A DNA stretch of 64,000 bases from Zoogloea sp. Lineage in GTDB: Bacteria; Pseudomonadota; Gammaproteobacteria; Burkholderiales; Rhodocyclaceae. A program made the translations under genes and the position numbers. The notes beneath the pieces were generated by a model. It was given only the letters and a program-made list of their open reading frames with translations, did not search any database and had not been told where the DNA came from. The stretch is from NCBI GenBank assembly GCA_016720685.1, contig JADKKC010000016.1, positions 1-64,000 of the forward strand, read 5' to 3'. Positions 1 through 9,772 of this stretch are shown in pieces. Positions within the stretch are counted from its first letter, which is position 1. The number at the start of each line of letters is the position of its first letter.

Positions 1-1985
1 TGCGCAGGTTGTCCGATGAGCCGGGCCTCGATGGCCGGAGTCGCATCATGCTGGAAGGTTCGTCCAGCCGCAGCATGCGGGGTTTCTGGACCGGGGCGCG
101 GGCGATGGGAGACCGCCCGACGCTGGCCGCCGGAGAGCGCGCTGCCGCGCTCGCCGACCTGAGTGCCGAGGCCCTTACAGGCGGCTGGCTCGGGTTCGTC
201 GAGGCACGACGGGCGCAGAGGCCTCGAGAAGTTGTTCGTCGCTTCCGCCTGGCTGCGACAGGAGGATGTTTCGCGGATGTCGCCGTGAAAGACCACGGCA
301 TCCTGCGGCACGTATCCCACCTGGCGGCGCTGGCTCTGGGGTTCAGGGCTGGTTCCTGCAATGCCACGTCCACCATGGGGTGCCTGGTCGGGGCCGTAGA
401 GGGTTGAAGGGCAACTGGAACAAGGGTGCTGCCCGCCGGAGCCGTGCGGCCGATGAAACCACGTCGCTGCACTGGGGCGGATGGTAAAGTCGAGGCCATG
501 AGCATTTGCGCCCCGGGTAAACTGAAGGCCCGTCCGCAATCGCCAGCCACACTTCAGGCGCGGCTGAGTACTGACATCCGGTGGTTTCGTCGGTGGGCGA
601 CTCCGCGGTGATCTTCATCCCGGGCATCGAGGGCCTGGCGGGTCTGTTCATGGCGCACGATCCACGGCAACAATCTGGGTGGCCGGGGTATTAAACCTGC
701 TCACTGGGCATCGACACCGTGATAAACTGTTTTATGGTGAGATCGCCGGCGCCGACCCATCAGCGCGCCGAGCATCACGCTGAGGAATCGAGCTGGGGTT
801 GGTGGCGCGCCGCGCTGGATGCAAGTGCCGAAGTCCCTCGCGCATCTGCATCGAGTTCTCGGAGATCTTGCGGGTCGGCCCCCCCACTGACGGCGACTGG
901 CTTCGGCGCCGAGGTTACGATGGTGTCGCCGCCGTTCATCACCCGCCTCGAAAAGGTGAAGCTGATTGCGCTGGGCCGACTCCGCGCTGCTGCCGAGAAT
1001 GCGTGTGAGCGGGCGGCGGATCGCGTAACCACCACTACTGGTAAAATGGAATCAGAGCAGCGACTTGAGCACCAGCCACTGCCTGATCAGGTGATCAGAA
1101 CCAGGAAGAACAGCATGAAGTGACGTCGCTTAACGCGGTGAGCGTGGACGAGGCGATTAACCGCGATCTCAACTCGCCCTTGATCGTGGCCTTTGCCCCA
1201 CGCCCGAGGCCGGGCGCTGGCGGCCCGCAGGCGCAGGGCCTGAGCGAACACGTGGGACGAGCAGATCAAATCGGCCTTGCCGGCGGCCAATTCCAGCAGG
1301 TAAGCTGCCCGGCATCTTCGCGGCAAGGTCGAACAGCGCCACCACCACCTGCGCTGATCAGCGCCACCAGGCTGTCGAGGGGCGTTGTTGGGCAACACGC
1401 GGTCATACACAAACATGGGTGTAGAAGGGGATCACCGCCGCAAAGACGTTGGTCGGCACCGTGTTTAGCGGGCTGACCCGTAGATCGCCTTGTTGACCAG
1501 CAGGGTGTCCCAGAACCAGCACCGCAGCCGCATGGTGGTGAAGCGAGCTGCGGGTGTCGAGGAAGGCCTGGCGGCCGCGCAGTAGGCCCACGCCGGCGTA
1601 ATCAGCCGTTAGCGCACTCAGCTCGAGCTTCCACGCTGCCGCGGATGCCGGCTTCGCACGCATTCTGAGCTGTCGCCGTCTCCCGGCACATATCCAGGAT
1701 CAGCGGATCGCCCCCCTCGGGCACAAACACCAGCATAACTGCGAGTTCCGACGCTTTGAAATCCGCCGCCGCCCCCCGGCCCGGCTCAGGGAGAGCCCGC
1801 CTTACGCTGCGCGCATTCGAAGATATGCGCCTCGCTGATCCGCCCGCCGGTAAGTGGGGTGTCGGCCAGCAGCTGGACCGCGTCAGCTCAACACCTGCCA
1901 AATGAGCCAGGAACAGGAGTTGGTCGATGACCCGTCGACCAGAAGCCTCGCCGGAGTGTGATGAGGAATGTCTCCTTCGCATGGG
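1..1985 (-). pseudogene. Type I secretion ABC exporter (LapB-type), frameshifted and 3'-truncated
   Basis: Reading the minus strand and switching frame repeatedly recovers one recognisable protein. Near 1800-1960 lies the degenerate C39-peptidase-like N-terminal domain (LLFLAHLAGV, then DAVQLLADTPLTGGR and ISEAHIFECA). Near 1380-1470 is the conserved membrane motif NVFAAVIPFYT followed by VYDRVLPNNA, and near 1230-1310 YLLELAAGKADL. The ATPase domain shows a Q-loop (QVGYVPQDAVVFHGDIRE, about 260-325), the signature GERGSALSGGQR (about 110-165) and a Walker B LRLDEPSS (about 50-80). A Walker A remnant is near 430-470. These are the landmarks of inner-membrane exporters that secrete giant adhesins. 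It diverges from the adhesin, the expected substrate. At least six single- or double-base shifts break it, and the last part lies outside the window. Whether it is decayed or badly sequenced is unclear. Confidence 0.8.
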
Positions 1986-2164
1986 CTGGGTCCTCTGTTG
2001 AACGATTGGTGGCGGCGGTCGCGAATCGACGATCGATCCTTCATCACGGTTGCGGGATGAATGCGGCCGCCATTACGGCGGCTATCGGCCTGGGCGAATC
2101 GCCTTCACGCTGTGGCGGGCCGGCGGTTAAGACACGCATGGGTCAAGGCGAGATGGTGCCATAA

Positions 2165-2815
2165 CGGTCACAGCCACCTAAATCTTAAAATCCGGTGCGC
2201 AAGGTGCATTGTTGTTGCGATAATTTCTGAATTATCCGTGATGAACGACTCGGGAAGTTGGACGAATTTAATGATTACGGTGTCTTATTATGGATTTTTT
2301 GCGTGACGATTCAACAATCATATGTTCCTTGAGTGCGGGTGTTAGGTTTGCATTCCCCGAGAGTACTTTTTTGCTTGTCAGGGGTTTTGTCAGCTCTGCA
2401 GGCCTTTGGGAGAGCGTAGTGGCGTCTGAAGAACCATTCGGAAGCAGACATCGTTCTTAAATTAAATTTACAAAAAGCTTGTTGATTGTTTTTCTGGCTC
2501 GATCAGAGAGCCTTCTGCAATGTCAAGTGTGTCTTGCGATGCTTTCTTTCAGAACGCGCTGTCGGTTTTTTTACACCGGATAGTGATTTGAGATTTTTGA
2601 CACACGTAAAATGGACCACGACGCCCATACCAGTAATTGGGGATGAAGTTTTTTGATGTTTTTGACAATTAATTCCGCCGAGTGGCCCTGGAATTGCTGT
2701 TTATTGGCTCGATTTTCTCGACTCGCGCGGTTTTGTTGGTGCCCGGCGGAACCAAAACAGAAAAATGGAGGTCGTTTCATAGCAATTACGCGTTACGGAA
2801 CAAGCGTCACTCTTG
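2165..2815. other. AT-rich gap between exporter and adhesin; no gene recognised
   Basis: About 650 bases with clearly lower GC than the flanks lie between the divergent exporter remnant and the first recognisable adhesin codons. Short open frames exist on both strands (for example 2571-2780 minus and 2653-2886 plus), but none has a convincing domain or ribosome-binding site. The position suits divergent promoters for a secretion locus. No clean -35/-10 pair could be assigned. Confidence 0.5.
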
Positions 2816-5800
2816 CGAGGACACGAGTCAGACCTTTGAGCCGTAGACTTCCTCAAGCAGGCCGATCCCAACTACAGCGCCGTTGAGCCCGCCCGCATCA
2901 CGCCTCTACGTTTTCGACGGCTCCAAATGGGTCACGGTTACTGCGCCCGGCTTCTTCTCCGCGGTCGATAAGGACACCTTTGTCGTCGATAGCCCTCCCG
3001 CCAAACTCATCGGCATCCAGCAGGTGCGTGTGCCGGGCTCCGGACAGCTCCGGCAACTCCCACTCCCAACCTGACGATCAACGTCACGCCGGTGAATGAC
3101 GCCCCCACCTGGCGAAGACCGAAGCCGTTAGCGTGGCTCAACGGCGACAGCTTACGGTGCTGGGCCTGGCCGACTTCGGCTAACGACCCGGTCGAAGAGC
3201 GACGCCTTCAAATCGGTGGTCTTCACCACCGTGCCGGCCCACGGCGCCCTGTTCGCTCGGGACGGCGGCGTGGCCGTGACGGCTGGGCAGGAAATCCTAA
3301 AGGCTTCCGACATCGAAGCCGGCAAGCTCCTGCTACCACTGCGCCCCGGTGGATGCCGGCGGCCCGATCAACTATGGACTTCAGGTGCGTGACTCCGGCG
3401 GCACCGACGGCTGTGGCGGCAACTGACCGGACCTCACCCCGAATACCATCACCTTCAAAGCGCCTACCCCGCCACCGCCACCCTGGGCGACCGCGTGTGG
3501 CTCGACACCAACGCCAACGGCGTGCAGGACGCCGGTGAAACCGGCCTTGCCGGGTCACCGTGCAACTGAAGAACGCCGACGGCAGGCGTGGCCCCAGACC
3601 GCCACCACCGACGCCAACGGCAACTCGCCAGCTTCACGGTCAATGCCGGCACCTACTCGGTGGCCGTCGTGGCCCCGGCCGGCTACGTCGTCACCGGTCA
3701 GGACCTGGGCGGCGACGAAGCGCTGGACTCCGACATCAACGCGGCAGGCCAAAGCGCGCAAGTCACCCTGAGTTCCGGTCAGAACAACCCGAACGTCGAC
3801 GCCGGCCTCTAAGCTGGCCGAACTGGGCGACCGCGTGTGGCTCGACAGCAACGGCAACGGCCAGCAAGACACGGGCGAAGCCGGCGTACAAGGCGTCAAG
3901 GTCACCCTGCTGGACGCCAGCGGCAACCCGGTGGGCGCCTCGCTGACCACCGACGTCGATGGCAACTACCTCTTCACGGGCCTCAAGCCGGGCACCTACA
4001 GCGTCCAGTTCGACAAGACCACGCTGCCGGCCGGCTACAGCTTCCACCACCGCCAACAGCGGCAGCGACGCGACCGACTCCGACGCCAACAGCCTGGACG
4101 GCAAGACCATCCAGACCGTGCTCGACTCCGGCGAAAGCGACCGGAGCTGGGACGCCGGCATCGTCGCCAACCCGGGCGCCATCACCGGCACCGTGCTGGA
4201 AGACCTGGACCACGACGGCACGGGCGACACCCCGATCGCCGGCGTCACGGTTGTTCTGAAAGACGCCAGCGGCGCTCCGATCGCCACCACCACCACCGAC
4301 GCCACCGGCAACTACAGCCGGAACGTACCGGCCGGTAACTACACGGTCGAACAAACCAACGCGCCGGGCTACACCGACGTCAGCGACATCGACGGCGGCA
4401 ACCCCAACAGCATCGCCGTGACGGTGACCCCGGGTGCCACCAATTCGGGCAACGACTTCGTCGACGAGCGCCTGGCCGGGCGCCATCACCGGCACCGTGC
4501 TGGAAGACCTGGACCACGACGGCACGGGCGACACCCCGATCGCCGGCGTCACGGTTGTTCTGAAAGACGCCAGCGGCGCTCCTATCGCCAGCACCACCAC
4601 CGACGCCAACGGCAACTACAGCTTCGCGAACGTACCGGCCGGTAACTACACGGTCGAACAAACCAACGCGCCGGGCTACACCGACGTCAGCGACATCGAC
4701 GGCGGCAACCCCAACAGCATCGCCGTCAGCCTGCAACCGGGTCAGAGCAGCACCGGCAACGACTTCGTCGACGAGCGTCCCGCCACCCTGGGCGACCGCG
4801 TGTGGCTCGACACCAACGCCAACGGCGTGCAGGACGCCGGTGAAACCGGCCTTGCCGGGGTCACCGTGCAACTGAAGAACGCCGACGGCAGCGTGGCCCA
4901 GACCGCCACCACCGACGCCAACGGCAACTACAGCTTCACGGTCAATGCCGGCACCTACTCGGTGGCCGTCGTGGCCCCGGCCGGCTACGTCGTCACCGGC
5001 CAGGACCTGGGCGGCGACGAAGCGCTGGACTCCGACATCGACGCAGCGGGCCAAAGCGCGCAAGTCACCCTGAGTTCCGGCCAGAACAACCCGAACGTCG
5101 ATGCCGGCCTCTACAAGCTGGCTGAACTGGGCGACCGCGTGTGGTTCGACAGCAACGGCAACGGCCAGCAAGACACGGGCGAAGCCGGCGCACAAGGCGT
5201 CAAGGTCACCCTGCTGGACGCCAGCGGCAACCCGGTGGGCGCCTCGCTGACCACCGACGTCGATGGCAACTCCTCTTCACGGGCCTCAAGCCGGGCACCT
5301 ACAGCGTCCAGTTCGACAAGACCACGCTGCCGGCCGGCTACAGCTTCACCACCGCCAACAGCGGCAGTGACGCGACCGACTCCGACGCCAACAGCCTGGA
5401 CGGCAAGACCATCCAGACCGTGCTCGACTCCGGCGAAAGCGACCGCACCTGGGACGCCGGCATCCAGGCGGACGTGGGTATCGACATCGAGAAGTTCGTG
5501 CGTGGTCGTTACCTGGTTGAAAATTCTGGCGGTGGCGAAGGTCTCACGCCGGGTTTCTGGAAGACCCATGCGCCCGGCGGTTCCGCCGTCGAGGCCGGCT
5601 GGGGCGAAACCGGCTATGGGCCCGGCGACAGCTACGAGTCGATCTTTGGCGTCGATGTGATCGGTTCCGCTCCGAGCCTGGTGCAGGCTCTCAGCGCCAA
5701 CGGTGGTGGTGTCGAGGCGTTGCTGCGCCACTCCAGCGCGGCACTGCTGAACGCAGCGAATCCTTACGTGGATTACGCCTACACCAAGGCGCAGATCATT

Positions 5801-5835
5801 TCCATGGTCCAGACTGCCTTTGCGACGGGCAAACT
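2816..5835 (+). pseudogene. N-terminal part of giant adhesin: cadherin-like and SdrD-B-like repeats, frameshifted
   Basis: Switching among the three plus frames gives a continuous surface-protein sequence. From about 2830 it reads VDFLKQADPNYSA, then FDGSKWVTVT, then LTINVTPVNDAPT, the pattern of tandem cadherin-like modules in type I-secreted adhesins. At about 3210-3450 another such module appears ([27 protein letters not shown]). From 3481 on, SdrD B-like (Cna-B fold) modules begin, each with [18 protein letters not shown] and DANGNY motifs. Near 5500-5830 is a TPGFWKTH domain. Comparing near-identical copies shows the damage: one G lost near 3551, extra G and C near 3585-3595, two bases lost near 3813, one C gained near 4045, one base lost near 5271, and a shift near 5828. 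No start codon or N-terminal retention module is visible. It should be one protein with the frame ending at 8720. Confidence 0.75.
3481..5475 (+). repeat. Higher-order ~1.3-kb duplication of adhesin modules
   Basis: The segment from about 3481 to 4170 reappears almost base for base at about 4786 to 5475, an offset of about 1305. Each copy holds two SdrD B-like modules. Between them, a third module type is itself doubled: the stretch beginning at 4181 recurs at 4485, an offset of 304 where 303 would preserve the frame. The near-identity at DNA level, including silent positions, indicates recent duplication or gene conversion. Such regions are prone to assembly collapse. Confidence 0.75.
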
Positions 5836-8720
5836 ATGAGGCCACGAAAGATCTATTCGCGGCTCAAAACGAGTTGGGTGCGGATCTCAACACGCCCTCC
5901 ACGGGCAGCACGACCGTGGTCGAAACCCCGGACTACGACGCCGATTTCGTTGGTCCTGTGATTCCGGTGGGCGGAGAGGCGATCTTTACTTACCGCGTGA
6001 CCAACACGGGTGATGTTGCGCTCTCTAACGTCACAATGACCGACGACCGCATTGCCAATCTGACCTTCGTAGGGGGTGACACCGACGGCGACAACAAGCT
6101 CGACGTGGGCGAAACCTGGGTTTACACGGCCACCGAGACGGTCCAGGCGGGCGTGCAGTATGTGAACATCGGTACCGCAGTGGGCACGGATGCCGTTTCC
6201 GGCCGCGCGACCACCGACTCCGATGCCGCGCACTACACGACTTCTGCACTCACGAGCAGCCTGGGCGACCGCGTTTGGGAGGACCGGGATGGCGATGGCA
6301 CCCAGGATGCAGGCGAGGCGGGTATTGCCGGTGTAACCGTGAATCTGCTCGACAGCGCAGGCGCCGTTGTGCAGACCACCGCTACGGATGCCAACGGCAA
6401 CTACCTGTTCGATGTGGTGCCGGGGACTTACTCGGTGAGCATCGTGGCGCCGACCGGCTATCTCGTAACGTTGCCGAATCAGGGTGGTGACGGCGCCGAC
6501 AGTGACCTCGATCCCACGACCCTGAAGACGGCGCAAGTCTCTATCAGTGCCGGTGAGCAGGATCTGTCGGTTGACGCCGGTTTCTACCGCGCGGCAGCGT
6601 TGGGCGACCGTGTGTGGATCGACGCCAACGCCAATGGCCAGCAGGATGTGGGTGAAGCCGGCGTGGCAGGTGTCCGCGTAACCCTGCTCGATGCTGCGGG
6701 CAATGCGGTAGGCAGCCCGCTCACGACGGATGCCACCGGCAACTACCTCTTTACCAACCTGCGCCCGGGCACCTACAGCGTGCAGTTTGATAAGACCACG
6801 TTGCCGGCCGGCTACAGCTTCACCACGGCCAACAGCGGTAGTGACACCACCGACTCCGACGCCAACGTGACTGATGGCAGAACCGCGCAAACGGTGCTCG
6901 AGTCCGGTGAGACCGACCAGACCCTGGATGCAGGGATTGTTGCGCCCGTGGGCACCGCTTCGTACGGCGACAAGGTGTGGCTCGACACCAACGCCAACGG
7001 CGTGCAGGACGCAGGTGAAACCGGCCTGGCCGGTATTACCGTGAAGCTGCTCAACGGCACCGGTTCCGTGGTGGCGACCGCCACCACCGACGCCAACGGC
7101 AACTACCTGTTCAGCAACCTGACCCCGGGCGATTACGCGGCCCAGGTGGTGGCGCCTGCCGGTTACTTCGTCAGCCCGAAGGATCAGGGCGGCAACGACG
7201 CGACCGACAGCGACTTCGACCCGACCACCGGCAAGACCATCACCACCACGCTGGTCGCCGGCGAAAACGACCTGTCGTGGGATGCGGGCCTCTACCAGAA
7301 GGCTTCCATCGGCGACAAGGTGTGGGAGGACATGAACTACAACGGCCTGCAGGACGCGGGTGAAGCCGGCATCCAGGGCGTCACCGTCAAGCTGCTCAAC
7401 TCCGTCGGCACCGTGGTGGCCACCGCCACGACCGACGCGAACGGCAACTACCTGTTCAGCAACCTTGCCCCCGGCGACTACAAGGTGCAGGTGGTGGCCC
7501 CGACCGGTTACTACGTCACCAAGCAGAACCGGGGCACCAACGACGCCGTCGATTCCGACATCGATACCTCCGGCAAGACTGCTCTCGTGACGCTTTCGGT
7601 GGGCGAGAACGAGCGTTCCGTGGATGCCGGCCTGTATCGCAAGGCCAGCATTGGCGACAAGGTGTGGGAGGACGCCAACCACAACAGCCTGCAGGACTCC
7701 GGCGAGGCAGGCATCGCCAACGTCAAGGTCTGGCTGTGGAGCGCGACCACCCAGAGCTGGACCAGCACCTACACGGATGCCTACGGCAACTACAAGTTCA
7801 CCAACCTCAACCCGGGTTCGTACCAGATCTGCTTCGACAAGAGCGCCACGGTGTACAAGGGCACGGATATGTCGACCTGGTTCTGGGCCGCCAAGGACGT
7901 GGGCACCGACGACAGCCGGGACGCCGACGCCTACAGCACCACGGACCTGGCCTACTCGGCCTTCACCACCCTGGTGTCCGGCGAAGCCGACATGACCTGG
8001 GACGCGGCGATCACCCCGATCGTCCTCGACCTGGATCACAACGGCATCCAGACCATCGCCCGTGAAGACTCCACCGGCAAGTTCGACCTGTTCGGCAACG
8101 GCAAGGCGATCGACAGCGGCTGGATTTCCTCCGGCGATGCCTTCCTGGCGATCGACATCGACCAGAACGGCAAGATCGACAATCTCTCCGAACTGTTCGG
8201 CGGCACCAGCAAGGGCGACGGTTTTGCCAAGCTGGGCGCTTTCGACAGCAACGGTGACGGATTCGTCGATGCCAGCGATGCCCACTTCGCCGACCTGCGC
8301 GTCTGGCAGGACCTCAACGGCAACCACCAGACCGACGCCGGCGAACTGCGCACGCTCGCCGAAGCCGGTGTGGCCAGCCTGAAGGTCGATCACATCGATC
8401 TGCCGGCGGTGGATGCCCAGGGCAACCTGCACCTGGAGCGCTCCAGCGCGGTGATGGCCGACGGCAGCAGCATCGACATGGCCGACGTGTATTTCAACGT
8501 CTCCCTGGCCGATGCCAATGAAGCCGGCGTCGAACTGCCCAACCTGGCGTCCCTCCTGGGTGACGACCGCAGCCTCGACCTCGTCCTGGGTGCCGGCGTC
8601 GCGGTGGGTGAAGCCGCCGTGACGAGCGCGTCGAGCGTCGGCAACGACAGCGCAGTCGCCGCCCTGGGTCAGCTCTCCAGCCTTTACGAAGAGCAGCAAT
8701 ACGCACTGATGGCCGCGTAA
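5820..8720 (+). CDS. Adhesin C-terminal part: SdrD B-like repeats and calcium-binding-type C-terminus
   Basis: This open frame (966 codons from a nominal TTG at 5820) is the undamaged remainder of the adhesin. The true gene begins upstream in another frame, so 5820 is only where this frame opens. Residues about 1-140 include a DUF11/CARDB-like module (FTYRVTNTGDVALSNV). Five SdrD B-like modules follow (LGDRVW/IGDKVW starts near 6260, 6600, 6965, 7310, 7650), each about 110-120 residues. The last about 230 residues carry the block seen at the end of many type I-secreted proteins (VLDLDHNGIQT, IDIDQNGKIDNLSELFGG, DSNGDGFVDASDA), rich in calcium-type Dx[DN]xDG loops. A hydrophobic secretion-signal-like tail ends in LYEEQQYALMAA. 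It is predicted to be a secreted or surface adhesin exported by the LapB-type system encoded divergently. Confidence 0.8.
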   Translation: MRRANYEATKDLFAAQNELGADLNTPSTGSTTVVETPDYDADFVGPVIPVGGEAIFTYRVTNTGDVALSNVTMTDDRIANLTFVGGDTDGDNKLDVGETWVYTATETVQAGVQYVNIGTAVGTDAVSGRATTDSDAAHYTTSALTSSLGDRVWEDRDGDGTQDAGEAGIAGVTVNLLDSAGAVVQTTATDANGNYLFDVVPGTYSVSIVAPTGYLVTLPNQGGDGADSDLDPTTLKTAQVSISAGEQDLSVDAGFYRAAALGDRVWIDANANGQQDVGEAGVAGVRVTLLDAAGNAVGSPLTTDATGNYLFTNLRPGTYSVQFDKTTLPAGYSFTTANSGSDTTDSDANVTDGRTAQTVLESGETDQTLDAGIVAPVGTASYGDKVWLDTNANGVQDAGETGLAGITVKLLNGTGSVVATATTDANGNYLFSNLTPGDYAAQVVAPAGYFVSPKDQGGNDATDSDFDPTTGKTITTTLVAGENDLSWDAGLYQKASIGDKVWEDMNYNGLQDAGEAGIQGVTVKLLNSVGTVVATATTDANGNYLFSNLAPGDYKVQVVAPTGYYVTKQNRGTNDAVDSDIDTSGKTALVTLSVGENERSVDAGLYRKASIGDKVWEDANHNSLQDSGEAGIANVKVWLWSATTQSWTSTYTDAYGNYKFTNLNPGSYQICFDKSATVYKGTDMSTWFWAAKDVGTDDSRDADAYSTTDLAYSAFTTLVSGEADMTWDAAITPIVLDLDHNGIQTIAREDSTGKFDLFGNGKAIDSGWISSGDAFLAIDIDQNGKIDNLSELFGGTSKGDGFAKLGAFDSNGDGFVDASDAHFADLRVWQDLNGNHQTDAGELRTLAEAGVASLKVDHIDLPAVDAQGNLHLERSSAVMADGSSIDMADVYFNVSLADANEAGVELPNLASLLGDDRSLDLVLGAGVAVGEAAVTSASSVGNDSAVAALGQLSSLYEEQQYALMAA

Positions 8721-8731
8721 GCGACCCCCCT

Positions 8732-8761
8732 CGCGCCGGTCGGATTCTTCCGGCCGGCGCG
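8732..8761 (+). terminator. GC-rich hairpin after the adhesin
   Basis: Arms CGCGCCGG (8732-8739) and CCGGCGCG (8754-8761) form a hairpin 12 bases after the adhesin stop codon. There is no T-run behind it, so it may work with Rho or act as an mRNA 3' stabiliser. Confidence 0.45.
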
Positions 8762-8762
8762 G

Positions 8763-8779
8763 CGGAGCTTGATTTGCAT
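8763..8779 (+). promoter_or_regulatory. Candidate sigma-54 promoter of the PEP-CTERM gene
   Basis: GG at 8764-8765 and GC at 8776-8777 are separated by exactly 10 bases, and the -12 element TTGCAT matches the RpoN consensus. The -24 side (CGGAGC) is weaker than TGGCAC. It lies about 30 bases before the start codon. In Zoogloea, PEP-CTERM gene expression is known to need RpoN and the PrsK/PrsR system, which supports the call. Confidence 0.5.
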
Positions 8780-8808
8780 CACCCCACTTTTTAACGCAGG
8801 AGCCCCAA

Positions 8809-9495
8809 ATGAATCACTTCCCCCTCTTCAAGAAAGCCGCCCTGGCCCTCGCCGCTGCCGGCATGCTGGCCAGCGCCTCCGCCCACGCCGACTCGCTGGT
8901 GATGGCACCGGACCAGAACGTCCTGCTGGGCTTCAACGTCGATGTCGTTGACGCTGCCGGCACCACCACCCACCAGGTCGATACCACTGTTTTCGACATC
9001 AACAGCGGCAGCTTCGCCGCCTTCTGCTACGAGTTGCTGGCCGGCATCTCCAACGCCGCCCTGACCACCGGCGCCGACTTCACCGCCGGCACCAGCGTTC
9101 CGAGCGCCGTGCAGACCCTCTTCGACCAGAGCTACAGCAAGGTGCATCTGACCAGCGCCGTTGAAGTCGCCGGCTTCCAGATCGCCCTGTGGGAAGCCCT
9201 CGATGACAGCAACCTCGACACCGGCAACCTGAAGAACTGGGTGGGCATTCCCGATGCCACCCACACCGCTGCCGACCTCACCGAAGCCTGGGACATCGCC
9301 TGGGTCTACCTCGAAGACCTGCGTAGCGGCGCCCCCTCCACCGGCAGCTTCTCGCTGACGACCTGGTCCAGCAACTCCAGCCAGGATCTGATCTCGGCCA
9401 CGCCGAGCCAGAAGGTTCCCGAACCCACCACCCTGATGCTGGGCGCGCTGGGTCTGGCCGGCCTGTCCGCGGTGCGTCGCCGCAACAAGGCCTGA
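8809..9495 (+). CDS. PEP-CTERM sorting-domain protein
   Basis: A 228-residue exported protein. Residues 1-27 form a Sec signal peptide (basic KK, hydrophobic LALAAAGMLASASA, cleavage after AHA). The C-terminus has the full tripartite exosortase signal: VPEPTT, a hydrophobic stretch LMLGALGLAGLSA, and the basic tail VRRRNKA. Proteins with this signal are sorted and cleaved by exosortase (EpsH/XrtA-type) and associated with exopolysaccharide and floc formation. The middle region (about 30-190), with one Cys, has no recognised catalytic motif. A good ribosome-binding site (GCAGGAG) precedes ATG 8809. The exosortase itself is not in the window, but an exosortase-associated acyltransferase lies at 60561-61331. 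Confidence 0.9.
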   Translation: MNHFPLFKKAALALAAAGMLASASAHADSLVMAPDQNVLLGFNVDVVDAAGTTTHQVDTTVFDINSGSFAAFCYELLAGISNAALTTGADFTAGTSVPSAVQTLFDQSYSKVHLTSAVEVAGFQIALWEALDDSNLDTGNLKNWVGIPDATHTAADLTEAWDIAWVYLEDLRSGAPSTGSFSLTTWSSNSSQDLISATPSQKVPEPTTLMLGALGLAGLSAVRRRNKA

Positions 9496-9544
9496 GTCTG
9501 AACGGGCGCTTCATCGCGTCCGTGCTCAAGCCCGTCGGGCACGG

Positions 9545-9570
9545 AAAAAGGGGGCTTGCCCCCTTTTTTT
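9545..9570 (+). terminator. Rho-independent terminator of the PEP-CTERM gene
   Basis: A GGGGGC/GCCCCC stem with a TT loop at about 9550-9563 is preceded by five A and followed by seven T. It is a strong intrinsic terminator about 50 bases after the stop codon, and because of the A-run it could also act on the opposite strand. Confidence 0.9.
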
Positions 9571-9772
9571 CCATTTCGGGGGACGCCCGATCCTGCCCGG
9601 ATCCAGTAATAAATCGCACCCGCGCCCGAATGGGCAGGCGGACTGCCCCTGGCTGTGAAATATACGACCGTCGGATGCTCCCGGCGTCGGCTATCTTTCG
9701 ACGCGTTGCCCGCATCGGCGCGCCGGCCCGGCTGTTGCCGTGGCCCGAGTCGTTTTAGTTATCGAGGTTGCC

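Noticed and set aside
1..2000. Plus-strand short frames (for example 9-407 and 719-1123) as genes
   Set aside because: The minus strand of the same DNA encodes the ABC exporter remnant with all its motifs, so the plus frames are chance.
3481..7700. Regular repeats that could suggest a CRISPR array
   Set aside because: Units are 300-360 bases, protein-coding, and have no short repeat-spacer pattern.
5853..8699. 948-codon minus-strand open frame
   Set aside because: It mirrors the adhesin repeats; its residues are what a GC-rich repeat gives when read backwards, with no family signature or ribosome-binding site.
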